A DNA stretch of 64,000 nt, taken from assembly GCF_037325665.1 (NCBI RefSeq), contig NC_090261.1, forward strand, positions 1,780,250-1,844,249. The letters are read 5' to 3'. Made by a program: the position numbers and the translations under genes. A model generated the notes under the pieces. The model ran no database searches, had not been told where the DNA came from, and was given only the letters and a program-made list of their open reading frames with translations. Shown piece after piece: positions 46,901 through 58,900 of this stretch (the first letter of the stretch is position 1; every line of letters starts with the position of its first letter). The stretch comes from Littorina saxatilis (lineage: Eukaryota > Mollusca > Gastropoda > Littorinimorpha > Littorinidae).

Positions 46901-49900
46901 GGCTTGTCATTATAACGTTTGGGAATTGACAGACCAAGCGCTCTGAAGTTACAGTACAAGTTATATGGTACACAGCATCTGCTGCATGCAGGTCTCTTGC
47001 AAATTCAAGCTTTCCCTTGACGATATCTGCCCACTCATCATTTCTTGCGTCACATTTTTTCAAAATTTCAGTTTGTAAAGATAATGTTCTGACTCTGTAT
47101 GCCTCATCAGGTCCACGTGTTTTGGAAAGATTTACCCGAGTCCCACAGAAAAAGCAGCAACTTGCAAAGTCAAATCTGTGTTGCTTAGATCGTGTGCTTC
47201 GCTCTCCAAGCTCAGTCTTATCGGTATCTCTGTTTTGCTGTCTTAAGTCTTTCTCGATATTATTGTCGTTGGTGTAATCCCTTCGACACTCGATATGCAC
47301 CCTTTGACCAACTGTAGGCTGAACGGTTCTGTTCTGTCTTCTCTGGCTCGAATCCTTGATTCCTGTATCAACAAACAAATAACATTGCTCACTACAAACT
47401 CTTTTTTATAGACATTTCAACAGAAGCACGCAATTTGTTAACCGGCTATGACCCCACACACTTGCTTTGATAAGTCTCACTGGATGACACCCAGTAATAC
47501 AACAAACTACAAATACAGCACAACATGTAAAAGAACACCAAAGGGAAAAATAACAAAAGAACAAAAACAAACAAAATAAAAAAGGACATAAAACAAACAA
47601 ACAAACAAACAAACGTTATGGTATACGGAACACTAAGAAACTCAAATTTATCATAAGAATTGAAACAAATCAAGAGAGAGAACATACTTGCACATCCTTT
47701 CTTTCCCAGGGTATTAAACTCGACGTCACATGGTTCGTTGCATATTGAACAGGTTTTTAATGGATCATCCATTGTGGTAGCCTTTGAAGTGCTGCAAGTA
47801 AAATAGTTTTCATGAACACAAATTTGTAATGTTCAACATTGATAACAGCACCACCATTAAATACCACAATAATATATAGTGCGTCCTGCATGTTACTTAT
47901 GTAATCAGTTGATTCTAGAGGAAAACAACTAAAACACATGAAAATAGGACTTTTGACTGGAATGTTCAGCCATACAAATGCTTGCTAAAAGAGAGTTTTT
48001 CAGGCGGCAGTACAGACAGTGAAACCTTCAGTTAAAGTATTTTATGGAATAGTCAAACCAAAACTAACCTTCATTGTTTTAAAGTTGTAGATGACCACAA
48101 ATAAACGTCCATGCAGCTCTGGTGTATCACAAAGACTGAAGTGAAAAACTGCTTCAAATAATCAAACTGTGAAGATTCCAGCAAGATGGTATCAAAGACA
48201 GGCTGTGCTGTCAGACCAGAGTTATGGTGAGAGCATCCGGCGAGCGCGCGGTCACGGCGATCAGATTACTGATAGCCAGCCTCCCTTACCCTCTATCCAG
48301 GAACCCCATCATCCCCCCCTCTTCCTGCTGAAGAATGGCAGGCGAGTGATGCCATGATCTCTCTGTATCGAACTTTTAATCGATCATATCTCGGCCGTGC
48401 GATCTTCAAATGGAGTCGAATTGTGTATGCATGTTAAGTGTTCCATGCTGAGCGCAGCCATTATAAAATAAATTCTTTAGGATTTAATCCTTAGTCTCCG
48501 GCAGTATGACTGAACAATCTTGTTTCCCCTCAGCCTTGACCAGTGAGTCGGTTGCCTAATCTGTGAACCCTTCAGTTGTCTTGCTGTGTCAAAAGTTACG
48601 ACACAGTCAACTGGTTTTGCTCTGAGTGAACAGTTGGAGCTGACCTCTCTGGCCACAGCCCAACAGTACATGGCTGGAGGGAGTGAGAGAGCGAGGGAGG
48701 GGGGGGGGGGGGTGGAGGGGTAGCTGGCTAAACTCTGTGGGGTGTCCGGTGTCACTGCATGTCAGCAGTAAGAGTATTGGAGAGAAATAGAGAGGTGTAC
48801 TCTTCCACACAATTTCCAAGCATCAGTTGTCACGGCTTGGGGTAGGCATTAGTGAGGGAGAGTGGGAGCTGTGTTATGTACAGTGTATTTCCGACTGAAG
48901 AGTGAAAAGTCACTGCCATGCCACATGATCGGCATGCAGTCAATAAAGCCAGACAAGATGAAAATAAATTACATGATTATGACATGCAGCTCAATCTGCT
49001 GCTATTTATTCAAACTGGGTTCAAGCTTATTCTTGCAAAGCATCTGCACACGCTCCTCTGTGCTGTGTTTGTGTGGCTGCTTTCGTATGTCAGTGCATGG
49101 TGAGTGTGTTCACTGCCTTGAGGATTTATTTTATCTCTTCTTTTCAACACTTTTCATACAAATCATTTTTACAGAACGTTTAAAGAAGTATTAGGAGTTT
49201 ATTGTTTAGTAGCCACAAGAAGTGATTAGCATAGACTCAATCCTGTTGTTTGTGTGTCTCTGTGTGAGTGTATGGGGGAGGGGGTCGTGTGGTCACCCCT
49301 CCCGTGACCGGACACCTGCAATGTACGGACAGTTTTGCTATGGCCCAAGGGTGTCCGTTCATGAGAGGGACTGCTGTAGTAATGTATGTAGCTTACTTTT
49401 GTTTTTTCTCCAATATCTTAGGTTCTTTTTATGTTTCTTTTTGTTGCTTTGTTTTCTTTTTGGGCATCAATGTCAATTTTGTAGACCTATTCAGTAGGAA
49501 TATTTTGCTTTCCTTCTGTTTATATTTTTATAGTCTTGTCATTTGCAAATTAAATGCATGAGTAACATTAACATTTGTGTCATTCTGCTTTCATTTGTCA
49601 AGTTACATGCAATTTCACCTGCACTAATATTTTGCTGAAAGTGGTATTTTGTTACAATATGAAGAGCTTTGTAAAACGTGTTGCTGAAAGTGAAACTGAC
49701 TGAAGATACCCTGTTATACAGGGTGGGCCATAAAAAGTGTCCACATTTAATTTGTTAATATTTTTCCTGTAAAGTGATATTTTCTTTTTTGTTTCAGATA
49801 GAATTTGAGATAAGCATCTTAGAATTCTTTTAAAGACTGAATGGATCGCATTCCAGTACAGGAAAGGACCAAAATCGTTGAACTTTACTTTGCTACCAAT

Positions 49901-52900
49901 TCTGTGGTTCTCGCCCAGCGCGCTTTTCGGAGAGAGTTCCCTGGCACACACTGTCCATGTGCGAGAACTGTGAAGCGCCTCGTGGATAAATTCAGGAACA
50001 CTGGTAGTCTCGCAGATAACAATAAAGGACATAGTGGTCGACCATTTTCTGCTAGAAGTCCAGCTAACATTGAAGCAGTAAGGGACCGTTTGCAGGAATC
50101 CCCACGAAAATCAACAAGGCGGCTGTCACAGGAAGTCGGTATCTCGAGGACATCTGTACGAAGGATCATACACAAAGACTTAGGATTGTTTCCGTACAAG
50201 ATACAAATTCTCCAACAACAAACTGATGCAAACAAAAGAGAAAGGTTAGAATTCAGTCAACGCATTTTTGAAAGAATTGAAAACAACCCAGGAGTTCTCG
50301 ACCTCATTTTCTTCAGCGATAAAGCCCATTTTCATTTGAGTGGACATGTCAACAAACAAAACATGAGATTTTGGGCACCTAATCAGCCCCATGAACACAT
50401 CCAGCCACCACTGCGAGACTACCAGTGTTCCTGAATTTATCCACGAGGCGCTTCACAGTTCTCGCACATGGACAGTGTGTGCCAGGGAACTCTCTCCGAA
50501 AAGCGCGCTGGGCGAGAACCACAGAATTGGTAGCAAAGTAAAGTTCAACGATTTTGGTCCTTTCCTGTACTGGAATGCGATCCATTCAGGCTTTAAAAGA
50601 ATTCTAAGATGCTTGTCTCAAATTCTATCTGAAACAGAAAAGAAAATATCACTTTACAGGAAAAATATTAACAAATTAAATGTGGACACTTTTTATGGCC
50701 CACCCTGTATGTTGTGTATAATTCTCTGCGGCTATGCTGGACAGACATTTTTCTCAGACTTAAGTGGGGTTTTGTATCTGTAGGGGACAAGTGCAAAGGT
50801 TTCATTGTTTTTTGTTCTTTCTTTTTTTAGGGTAAATTTCTCATCATATTTTTTTAATCAGACTGTTAAAGTTCAAATTGGTTTTGTTGGGAAAAGCTTT
50901 TTTTGTGTGCTTTAGTTTATATGTTGGTGTGCTATTTCGGCATGATTGTCTGACTTTTTAGCAGTTTGCATATGTGTACTCTGGCAGGATTGACAGTGAG
51001 ATAGAGTGTAACTGTAAGTGTGGTAGAGCTGTAATGGTTTGCTGTCTTTGTGTTTTGCAGAACAGCTTGTCAACCCCAAAGCGAAACTCAACGGTTTCCA
51101 AAAAAGCAGAGTAAGGTTCACTCTTTTCCCGCATAACTGGGGATGTATTTCCCTTTCTAAATGCCTGTTTCCTTGGAATCTCAATTTCTCAGTTTAAAGA
51201 TTGGATCGTTGTGTTTTGTGCCTGCCTGTCAAGTTTTGACTAAATGTTTTAACATAGAGGGGGAATCGAGTCGAGGGTCATGGTGTATGTGTGTGTGTCT
51301 GTGTGTGTGTGTAGAGCGATTGAGAGTAAACTACTGGACCGATCTTTATGAAATTTACATGAGAGTTCCTGGGTATGATATCCCCAGACGTTTTTTTCAT
51401 TTTTTCGATGAATGTCTTTGATGACGTCATATCCGGCTTTTTGTAAAAGTTGAGGCGGCACTGTCACACCCTCATTTTTCAATCAAATTGATTGAAATTT
51501 TTGTAAAGCAATCTTCGACGAAGGCCGGACTTCGGTATTGCATTTCAGCTCGGTGGCTTAAAAATTAATTAATGATTAAAAATCTGAAAATTGTAATACA
51601 TTTTTTTTAATATAAAACGATCCAAATTTACGTTCATCTTATTCTACATGATTTCCTGATTCCAAAAACATATTAATATGTTATATTTGGATTAAAAACA
51701 ATCTCTGAAAATTAAGAATATAAAAATTATGATCAAAATTAAATTTCCTAAATTGTTTTAAAAACAATTACATCTTATTCCTTGTCGGTTCCTGATTCCA
51801 AAAACATATAGATATGATATGTTTGGATTAAAAACACGCTCAGAAAGTTAAAACGAATAGAGGCACAGAAAAGCGTGCTATGCAGCACAGCGAAACCACT
51901 ACCGCGCTAAACAGGCTCGTCAGTTTCACTCCGTTTTGCACAAGCGGCGGACTACGGTCATTGTGAAAAAATGCAGTGCGTTCAGTTTCATTCTGTGAGT
52001 TCCACAGCTTGACTAAATGTAGTAATTTCGCCTTACGCGACTTGTTTAATTTCTGTTTGCCAATGCCATCGACAGCTTTGTTTGTGACTTTATTTCATGT
52101 TTATTTGTGTTCATGTTTTGCTTTTATGGCTATTTTTTGTATTAATCAATCTAATGAAACTAGTTTATCGGGGGGAGAATGCTTGAGATGAAATGGTCAA
52201 TATATTAAAACAGATTTTTGTCTTCTGGTTAATTAGTTGAAACATAACCATCATATCAGAATAGTTATCTTTTGGGCGGGGATGTAGCTCAGTTGGTAGC
52301 GCGCTGGATTTGTATCCAGTTGGCCGCTGTCAGCGTGAGTTCATCCCCACGTTCGGCGAGAGATTTATTTCTCAGAGTCAACTTTGTGTGCAGACTCTCC
52401 TCGGTGTCCGAACACCCCCGTGTGTACACGCAAGCACAAGACCAAGTGCGCACGAAAAATATCCTGTAATCCATGTCAGAGTTTGGTGGGTTATAGAAAC
52501 ACGAAAATACCCAGCATGCTTCCTCCGAAAACGGCGTATGGTTGCCTAAATGGCAGGGTAAAAACGGTCATACACGTAAAATTCCACTCGTGCAAAACAC
52601 GAGTGTACGTGGGAGTTTCAGCCCACAAACGCAGAAGAAGAAGAAGTTATCTTTCACTGTTCTACTTCTAGGGTCAGTTTTATTGAGTGACCACATGTTA
52701 AATTATTCTTGCTATTTGGAGGCAGGCATGTACAGACATGTGTTCATTCATTTTGATGTGCATGTAGTAGCTGGAAGGAATGATGTACAGTAAGGTCCTG
52801 TTTTACAGAAAGGCTAATATAGGGTGAAGGGGGAGTGTGGGAGTTCCACACAGAGTCGGAGAAATTTCTCATGTGTATGTAATTGTAAGGAGACCTGAAA

Positions 52901-55900
52901 CAACCAGCCTTGAGTTTTCTTTTTAGTTATGTTATTGGCAGCAGGCCAGTATATTAGCTGTTAAAAAACTTGCTATGAAAACTTTTATTACTATTGTTGT
53001 GTTTTTCCTTTGCAGAGGAAAAGTGGAAAAATTAGATATTCTCATCGACGACGACGGTAAGTTTTATTTTCATTAACATAATGTACAATTACCCCCCGCG
53101 GGTTAGGGGGAAGAATTTACCCGATGCTCCCCAGCATGTCGTAAGAGGCGACTAACGGATTCTGTTTCTCTTTTTACCCATGTAAGTGTTTCTTGTACAG
53201 AATATAGTCAATGTTTGTAAAGATTTTAGTCAAGCAGTATGTAAGAAATGTTAAGTCCTTTGTACTGGAAACTTGCATTCTCCCAGTAAGGTAATACATT
53301 GTACTACGTTGCAAGCCCCTGGAGCAAATATTTGATTAGTGCTTTTGTGAACAAGAAACAATTAACAAGTGGCTCTATCCCATCTCCCCCCTTTCCCCGT
53401 CGCAATATAACCTTCGTGGTTGAAAACGACGTTAAACACCAAATAAAGAAAGAAAGAAAGAATGTACAATTGTGTGCATGCATGCACATTCTCACACTCA
53501 TGCAGTTACGCAATGCACAGAAGAGACATGTGCACACTCACAGAGCTACCCCACTTTCTACATTTCCAAATGCAGACTAAAAGTCGCTCATACTCGTACA
53601 GACTTCACGAAGAAAATGATTTGACAGCGGGGCTGAAAAGAGAGAATTGCATGTGTGTATGATGAAGAGAAGACAGGTTGCACTGTATTGTCAAGGTGGA
53701 AAAGGTGTGTCTGCATTGTGTTAAACACCGGATGCTATCAACTAATAGAGTACCTTGTGTAGAAATGCTGTGACGATAGGATTGCACAATTTGTTAACAA
53801 TAAAAGGCTGTCAGAAACAAGCACTTTGTTAACAATAAAAGGCTGTCAGAAACAAGCACTTTGTTAACAATAAAAGGCTGTCAGAAACAAGCACTTTGTT
53901 AACAATAAAAGGCTGTCAGAAACAAGCACTTTGTTAACAATAAAAGGCTGTCAGAAACAAGCACTTTGTTAACAATAAAAGGCTGTCAGAAACAAGCACT
54001 TTGTTAACAATAAAAGGCTGTCAGAAACAAACACTTTGTTAACAATAAAAGGCTGTCAGAAACAAGCACTTTGTTAACAATAAAAGGCTGTCAGAAACAA
54101 ACACTTTGTTAACAATAAAAGGCTGTCAGAAACAAGCACTTTGTTAAAACTAGTGGGGCTGTGAGAAGTGAAGGCATGTACAGTTGCCATGACAACGTGT
54201 GCTGTACTGCCATGACAACGTGTGTTGTACTGCCATGACAACGTGTGTTGTGTTACAGATATAAAAGATGAGGAAGAGGCGATGGAAGACAACAAGGAAA
54301 TGGCCACCATGCCCGGCTATGACTTGCTGTCCGAGAGGGAGAAAAAGGTCAGTGTTGGCTCGCCCACCTTTTGTTCACTTCTCCATTTTACAGGGATGGA
54401 CCTCATTGTCAAGAAATTGCCCAAGGCGACCAAGACTTGAATGTGGCAACCACATACAATCAATGAGGCTTATATCGCGCATATTCCGTGGGTACAGTTC
54501 TAGGCGCTCTGCAGTGATGCCGTGTGAGATGAAATTTTATACGGCCAGTAGATTGCAGCCATGTCGGCGCATATTTACCTTTCACGGCCTTATTCCAAGT
54601 CACACGGGTATGGTAGACAATTATTAACTGTGCCTAAGCAATTTTGCCAGGAAAGACCCTTTTGTCAATCGTGGGATCTTTAACGTGCAAACCCAATGTA
54701 GTATACACGGGGGGTGGTTCGGACACCGAAGAGAGTCTGCACACAAAGTTGACTCTGTGAAATAAATTTCCGCCGAACCTGGGATCGAACTCGCGCTGAC
54801 AGCGGCCAACTGAATACAAATCCAGCGCGCTACCAACTGAGCTATATCCCCGCCCCATACGTATCCACTTACCTGTCTGACTACTTTGCTTTCCTTAAAG
54901 TTGAAGCCAGTATAATGGCATGGGTGAAAGTAGCCCGTCAATTGACTGAAATCCGTCAATCTGAAAATAAGTCTGACGGAAATTATGTTTGTTTATGTTT
55001 GGTCGTTATTTTTGCCTGTGCGTGTATTGTATGTTTGGTCGTTTTCTTTGCCTGTGCATGTATAGTTTGTTGGTTATGTTTGGTCGGTTTGTTTGGTCAT
55101 ATTTACCTTTCACGGCCTTATTCCAAGTCACACGGGTATGGTAGACAATTATTAACTGTGCCTAAGCAATTTTGCCAGGAAAGACCCTTTCGTCAATAGT
55201 GGGATCTTTAACGTGCAAACCCAATGTAGTATACACGGGGGGTGGTTCGGACACCGAAGAGAGTCTGCACACAAAGTTGACTCTGTGAAATAAATTTCCG
55301 CCGAACCTGGGATCGAACTCGCGCTGACAGCGGCCAACTGAATACAAATCCAGCGCGCTACCAACTGAGCTATATCCCCGCCCCATACGTATCCACTTAC
55401 CTGTCTGACTACTTTGCTTTCCTTAAAGTTGAAGCCAGTATAATGGCATGGGTGAAAGTAGCCCGTCAATTGACTGAAATCCGTCAATCTGAAAATAAGT
55501 CTGACGGAAAGTATGTTTGTTTATGTTTGGTCGTTATTTTTGCCTGTGCGTGTATTGTATGTTTGGTCGTTTTCTTTGCCTGTGCATGTATAGTTTGTTG
55601 GTTATGTTTGGTCGGTTTCTTTGCCTGTGCGTGTATAGTATGCTTGGTCGATGTATGTATTGTAAAGCGCTAAGAGTAGACAATTTTCTAGAATAGCGCT
55701 ATAAAAGTTTGCATTATTATTATTATTATTATTATTATTAAATTCCGTCAATCCGCAATTTTTATTAAAAAAAAAAAAAAAAAAATTATTTATTTATTTA
55801 TTTTTTTTAATTTTTAAGCGGAACGCGTTTTCGAACTGCTATGCGGTAAACCCTGTAGGTGAGGTTTCTTCGCTTTCGGATTCGCTCTGCATCACGATAA

Positions 55901-58900
55901 AAAAAAAGTTCTCGCGTTTTGGCAGGCATTACAAAGTGGTGACACGATTTCTGCGACAAAGATACCGGTTTTGACGGAAAACGCATGGACAGATCTTATT
56001 GATGCTGGTCTAGCCAACAAATGGCGATGGGACTGGTTGGAGTTCATGAAACTAAAACTGTGTGTGATAAGTTTGGTGCTTGAAACTCAAGTGCTTTTCC
56101 TTGAGAACTTTGCACTATAAGAGATGCTACTGCTTAGTTGCTACTTTGTGCAGTGCTACATCATGCTGTTTGCATGTGTGACATTCTGTTTCATCATTTA
56201 TTTCAATGCCTGTCTGGCAATGTTTGCTTCTTATAATTAAATATTTCGAACTTTTATTTCAGTTGTTCAGTTGTTCAGTTTCTATTTCATTAGTAATTGG
56301 CTGTTGTCAATGTTAATTGTTATCAATTGTGTCGTTGTGTTGGAAGATGCAAGTGTGAAAAGATACAAAAGAAAAATGATTACTTCTGTGAATTGTTTTG
56401 ATTTTGTTTACCTTTTTTACAATATCATTAGAATCTGAAGGTATTTTTTTGACCTGCATGATAGTGACAAAAAGTGTATTTTTTTGCCAGGAAAGGCCAC
56501 AAAATCACAATGTATAATGCAAAAATTCGTTTTCGGCCGTACCCCGCCAGGGCCTGGGCGGCCCTTGGACCCCCTGCCTCAAACAAATTTCAGTCAATTT
56601 GATTTTCATAGGTTTCACCCATGTAATGGTAATAATCCCAGTAGACCTGCTGTGCAGTCATACCTAGAATAAGGCCGCTGTGGAAATCAACAGCTGAGCC
56701 CTATGTTTACATTTTATATTTGGTTGTGTCAGTAGAAATTTCTCAGAAATTTTAATCTCCTTTTGGTGTTAGTGGTTTGGTAGTGTTGAATAATACATGT
56801 AAAGCTAAACCACTTCGAATATTCACTTTGGATAGTTGTTTTCATGCTGTTTGGTGCCGTGCTGTTGTTTGGTGCCGTGCTGTTGTGTTATGCTGGATAG
56901 TTGTTTTCATGCTGTTTGGTGCCGTGCTGTTGTGTTATGCTGGAACTGTGTGACATGGAGGTTAATATTGTGTTGTGATTGCAGTTGTGCAATTCCATCC
57001 ATATGTTGCCTGCCAACTACAACACCATCAAGACCTGCATCATCAAGGTCAGTGCTCAGCGCTACATGTCTTGCACACACTTCACCTACACGTCTTGCAC
57101 ACACTTCACCTACACGTCTTGCACACACTTCACCAACATGTCTTGCACACACTTCACCTACATGTCTTGCACACACTTCACCTACATGTCTTGCACACAC
57201 TTCACCTACATGTCTTGCACACACTTCACCTACATGTCTTGCACACACTTCACCAACATGTCTTGCACACACTTCACCTACATGTCTTGCACACACTTCA
57301 CCTACACGTCTTGCACACACTTCACCTACATGTCTTGCACACACTTCACCAACATGTCTTGCACACACTTCACCAACACGTCTTGCACACACTTCACCAA
57401 CATGTCTTGCACACACTTCACCTACACGTCTTGCACACACTTCACCAACATGTCTTGCACACACTTCACCAACACGTCTTGCACACACTTCACCAACACG
57501 TCTTGCACACACTTCACCAACATGTCTTGTCGGTCTCGAATAGCAGCTAGCATCTGCTGAAGAGACATTAAACCCCCAAAACCAACCAACCAACATGTCT
57601 TGCACACACTTCACCTACATGTCTTGCACACACTTCACCAACACGTCTTGCACACACTTCACCAACACGTATTGCACACACTTCACCAACACGTATTGCA
57701 CACACTTCACCTGCAAGCCCCTGGAGCAAATTTTTGATTAGTGCTTTTGTGAACAAGAAACAATTGACAAGTGGCTCTATCCCATCTCCCCTCTTTCCCC
57801 GTCGCGATATAACCTTCGTGGTTGAAAACGACGTTAAACACCAAAGAAAGAAAGAAACACATTTCACCTACACGTCTTGCACACACTTCACTTGAAGGCT
57901 GCATTGTATGTATTTTGATGGACCGTCCAATATGTTCCCTCACCTGACTCATGAAATGCAAAGTAGTGTAACATCTTCTAATAAACCCTCTGTACTGACA
58001 GTAGGACAGTCTCCTTTCAATCTGATGGACCCTTTGCTGTTCCTTGTCTTACAGTTCAATCTGATGGACCCTTTGCTGTTCCTTGTCTTACAGTTCAATC
58101 TGATGGACCCTTTGCTGTTCCTTGTCTTACAGTTCAATCTGGTGGACCCTTTGCTGTTCCTTGTCTTACAGTTCAATCTGATGGACCCTTTGCTGTTCCT
58201 TGTCTTACAGTTCAATCTAATGGACCCTTTGCTGTTCCTTGTCTTACAGTTCAATCTAATGGACCCTTTGCTGTTCCTTGTCTTACAGTTCAATGTGGTG
58301 GACCCTTTGCTGTTCCTTGTCTTACAGTTCAATCTGGTGGACCCTTTGCTGTTCCTTGTCTTACAGTTCAATCTGATGGACCCTTTGCTGTTCCTTGTCT
58401 TACAGTTCAATCTGATGGACCCTTTGCTGTTCCTTGTCTTACAGTTCAATCTAATGGACCCTTTGCTGTTCCTTGTCTTACAGTTCAATCTAATGGACCC
58501 TTTGCTGTTCCTTGTCTTACAGTTCAATCTGATGGACCCTTTGCTGTTCCTTGTCTTACAGTTCAATCTAATGGACCCTTTGCTGTTCCTTGTCTTACAG
58601 TTCAATCTGATGGACCCTTTGCTGTTCCTTGTCTTACAGTTCAATCTGATGGACCCTTTGCTGTTCCTTGTCTTACAGTTCAATCTGATGGACCCTTTGC
58701 TGTTCCTTGTCTTACAGTTCAATCTGATGGACCCTTTGCTGTTCCTTGTCTTACAGTTCAATCTAATGGACCCTTTGCTGTTCCTTGTCTTACAGTTCAA
58801 TCTGATGGACCCTTTGCTGTTCCTTGTCTTACAGTTCAATCTGATGGACCCTTTGCTGTTCCTTGTCTTACAGTTCAATCTGATGGACCCTTTGCTGTTC

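Larger units (their letters stand above)
57060..57890. repeat. 24-bp minisatellite, about 25 copies, interrupted by two SINE tails
   Basis: The unit is TCTTGCACACACTTCACC followed by TACATG, AACATG or the ACG variants. It begins about 20 bp after the donor of TADA2B exon 56985-57047. SINE tail pieces sit at 57529-57592 and 57713-57857. The unit length is a multiple of three, so several artefact frames stay open on both strands. Confidence 0.95.

Noticed and set aside
52277-52365. Possible tRNA gene
   Set aside because: A- and B-box-like motifs are present, but the sequence runs into a SINE body repeated at 54773 and 55301, and no complete cloverleaf with a normal anticodon arm was apparent.
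56836-57614. Several Cys/His-rich frames of 190-235 residues on both strands
   Set aside because: Artefacts of the 24-bp TCTTGCACACACTTCACC array in a TADA2B intron.
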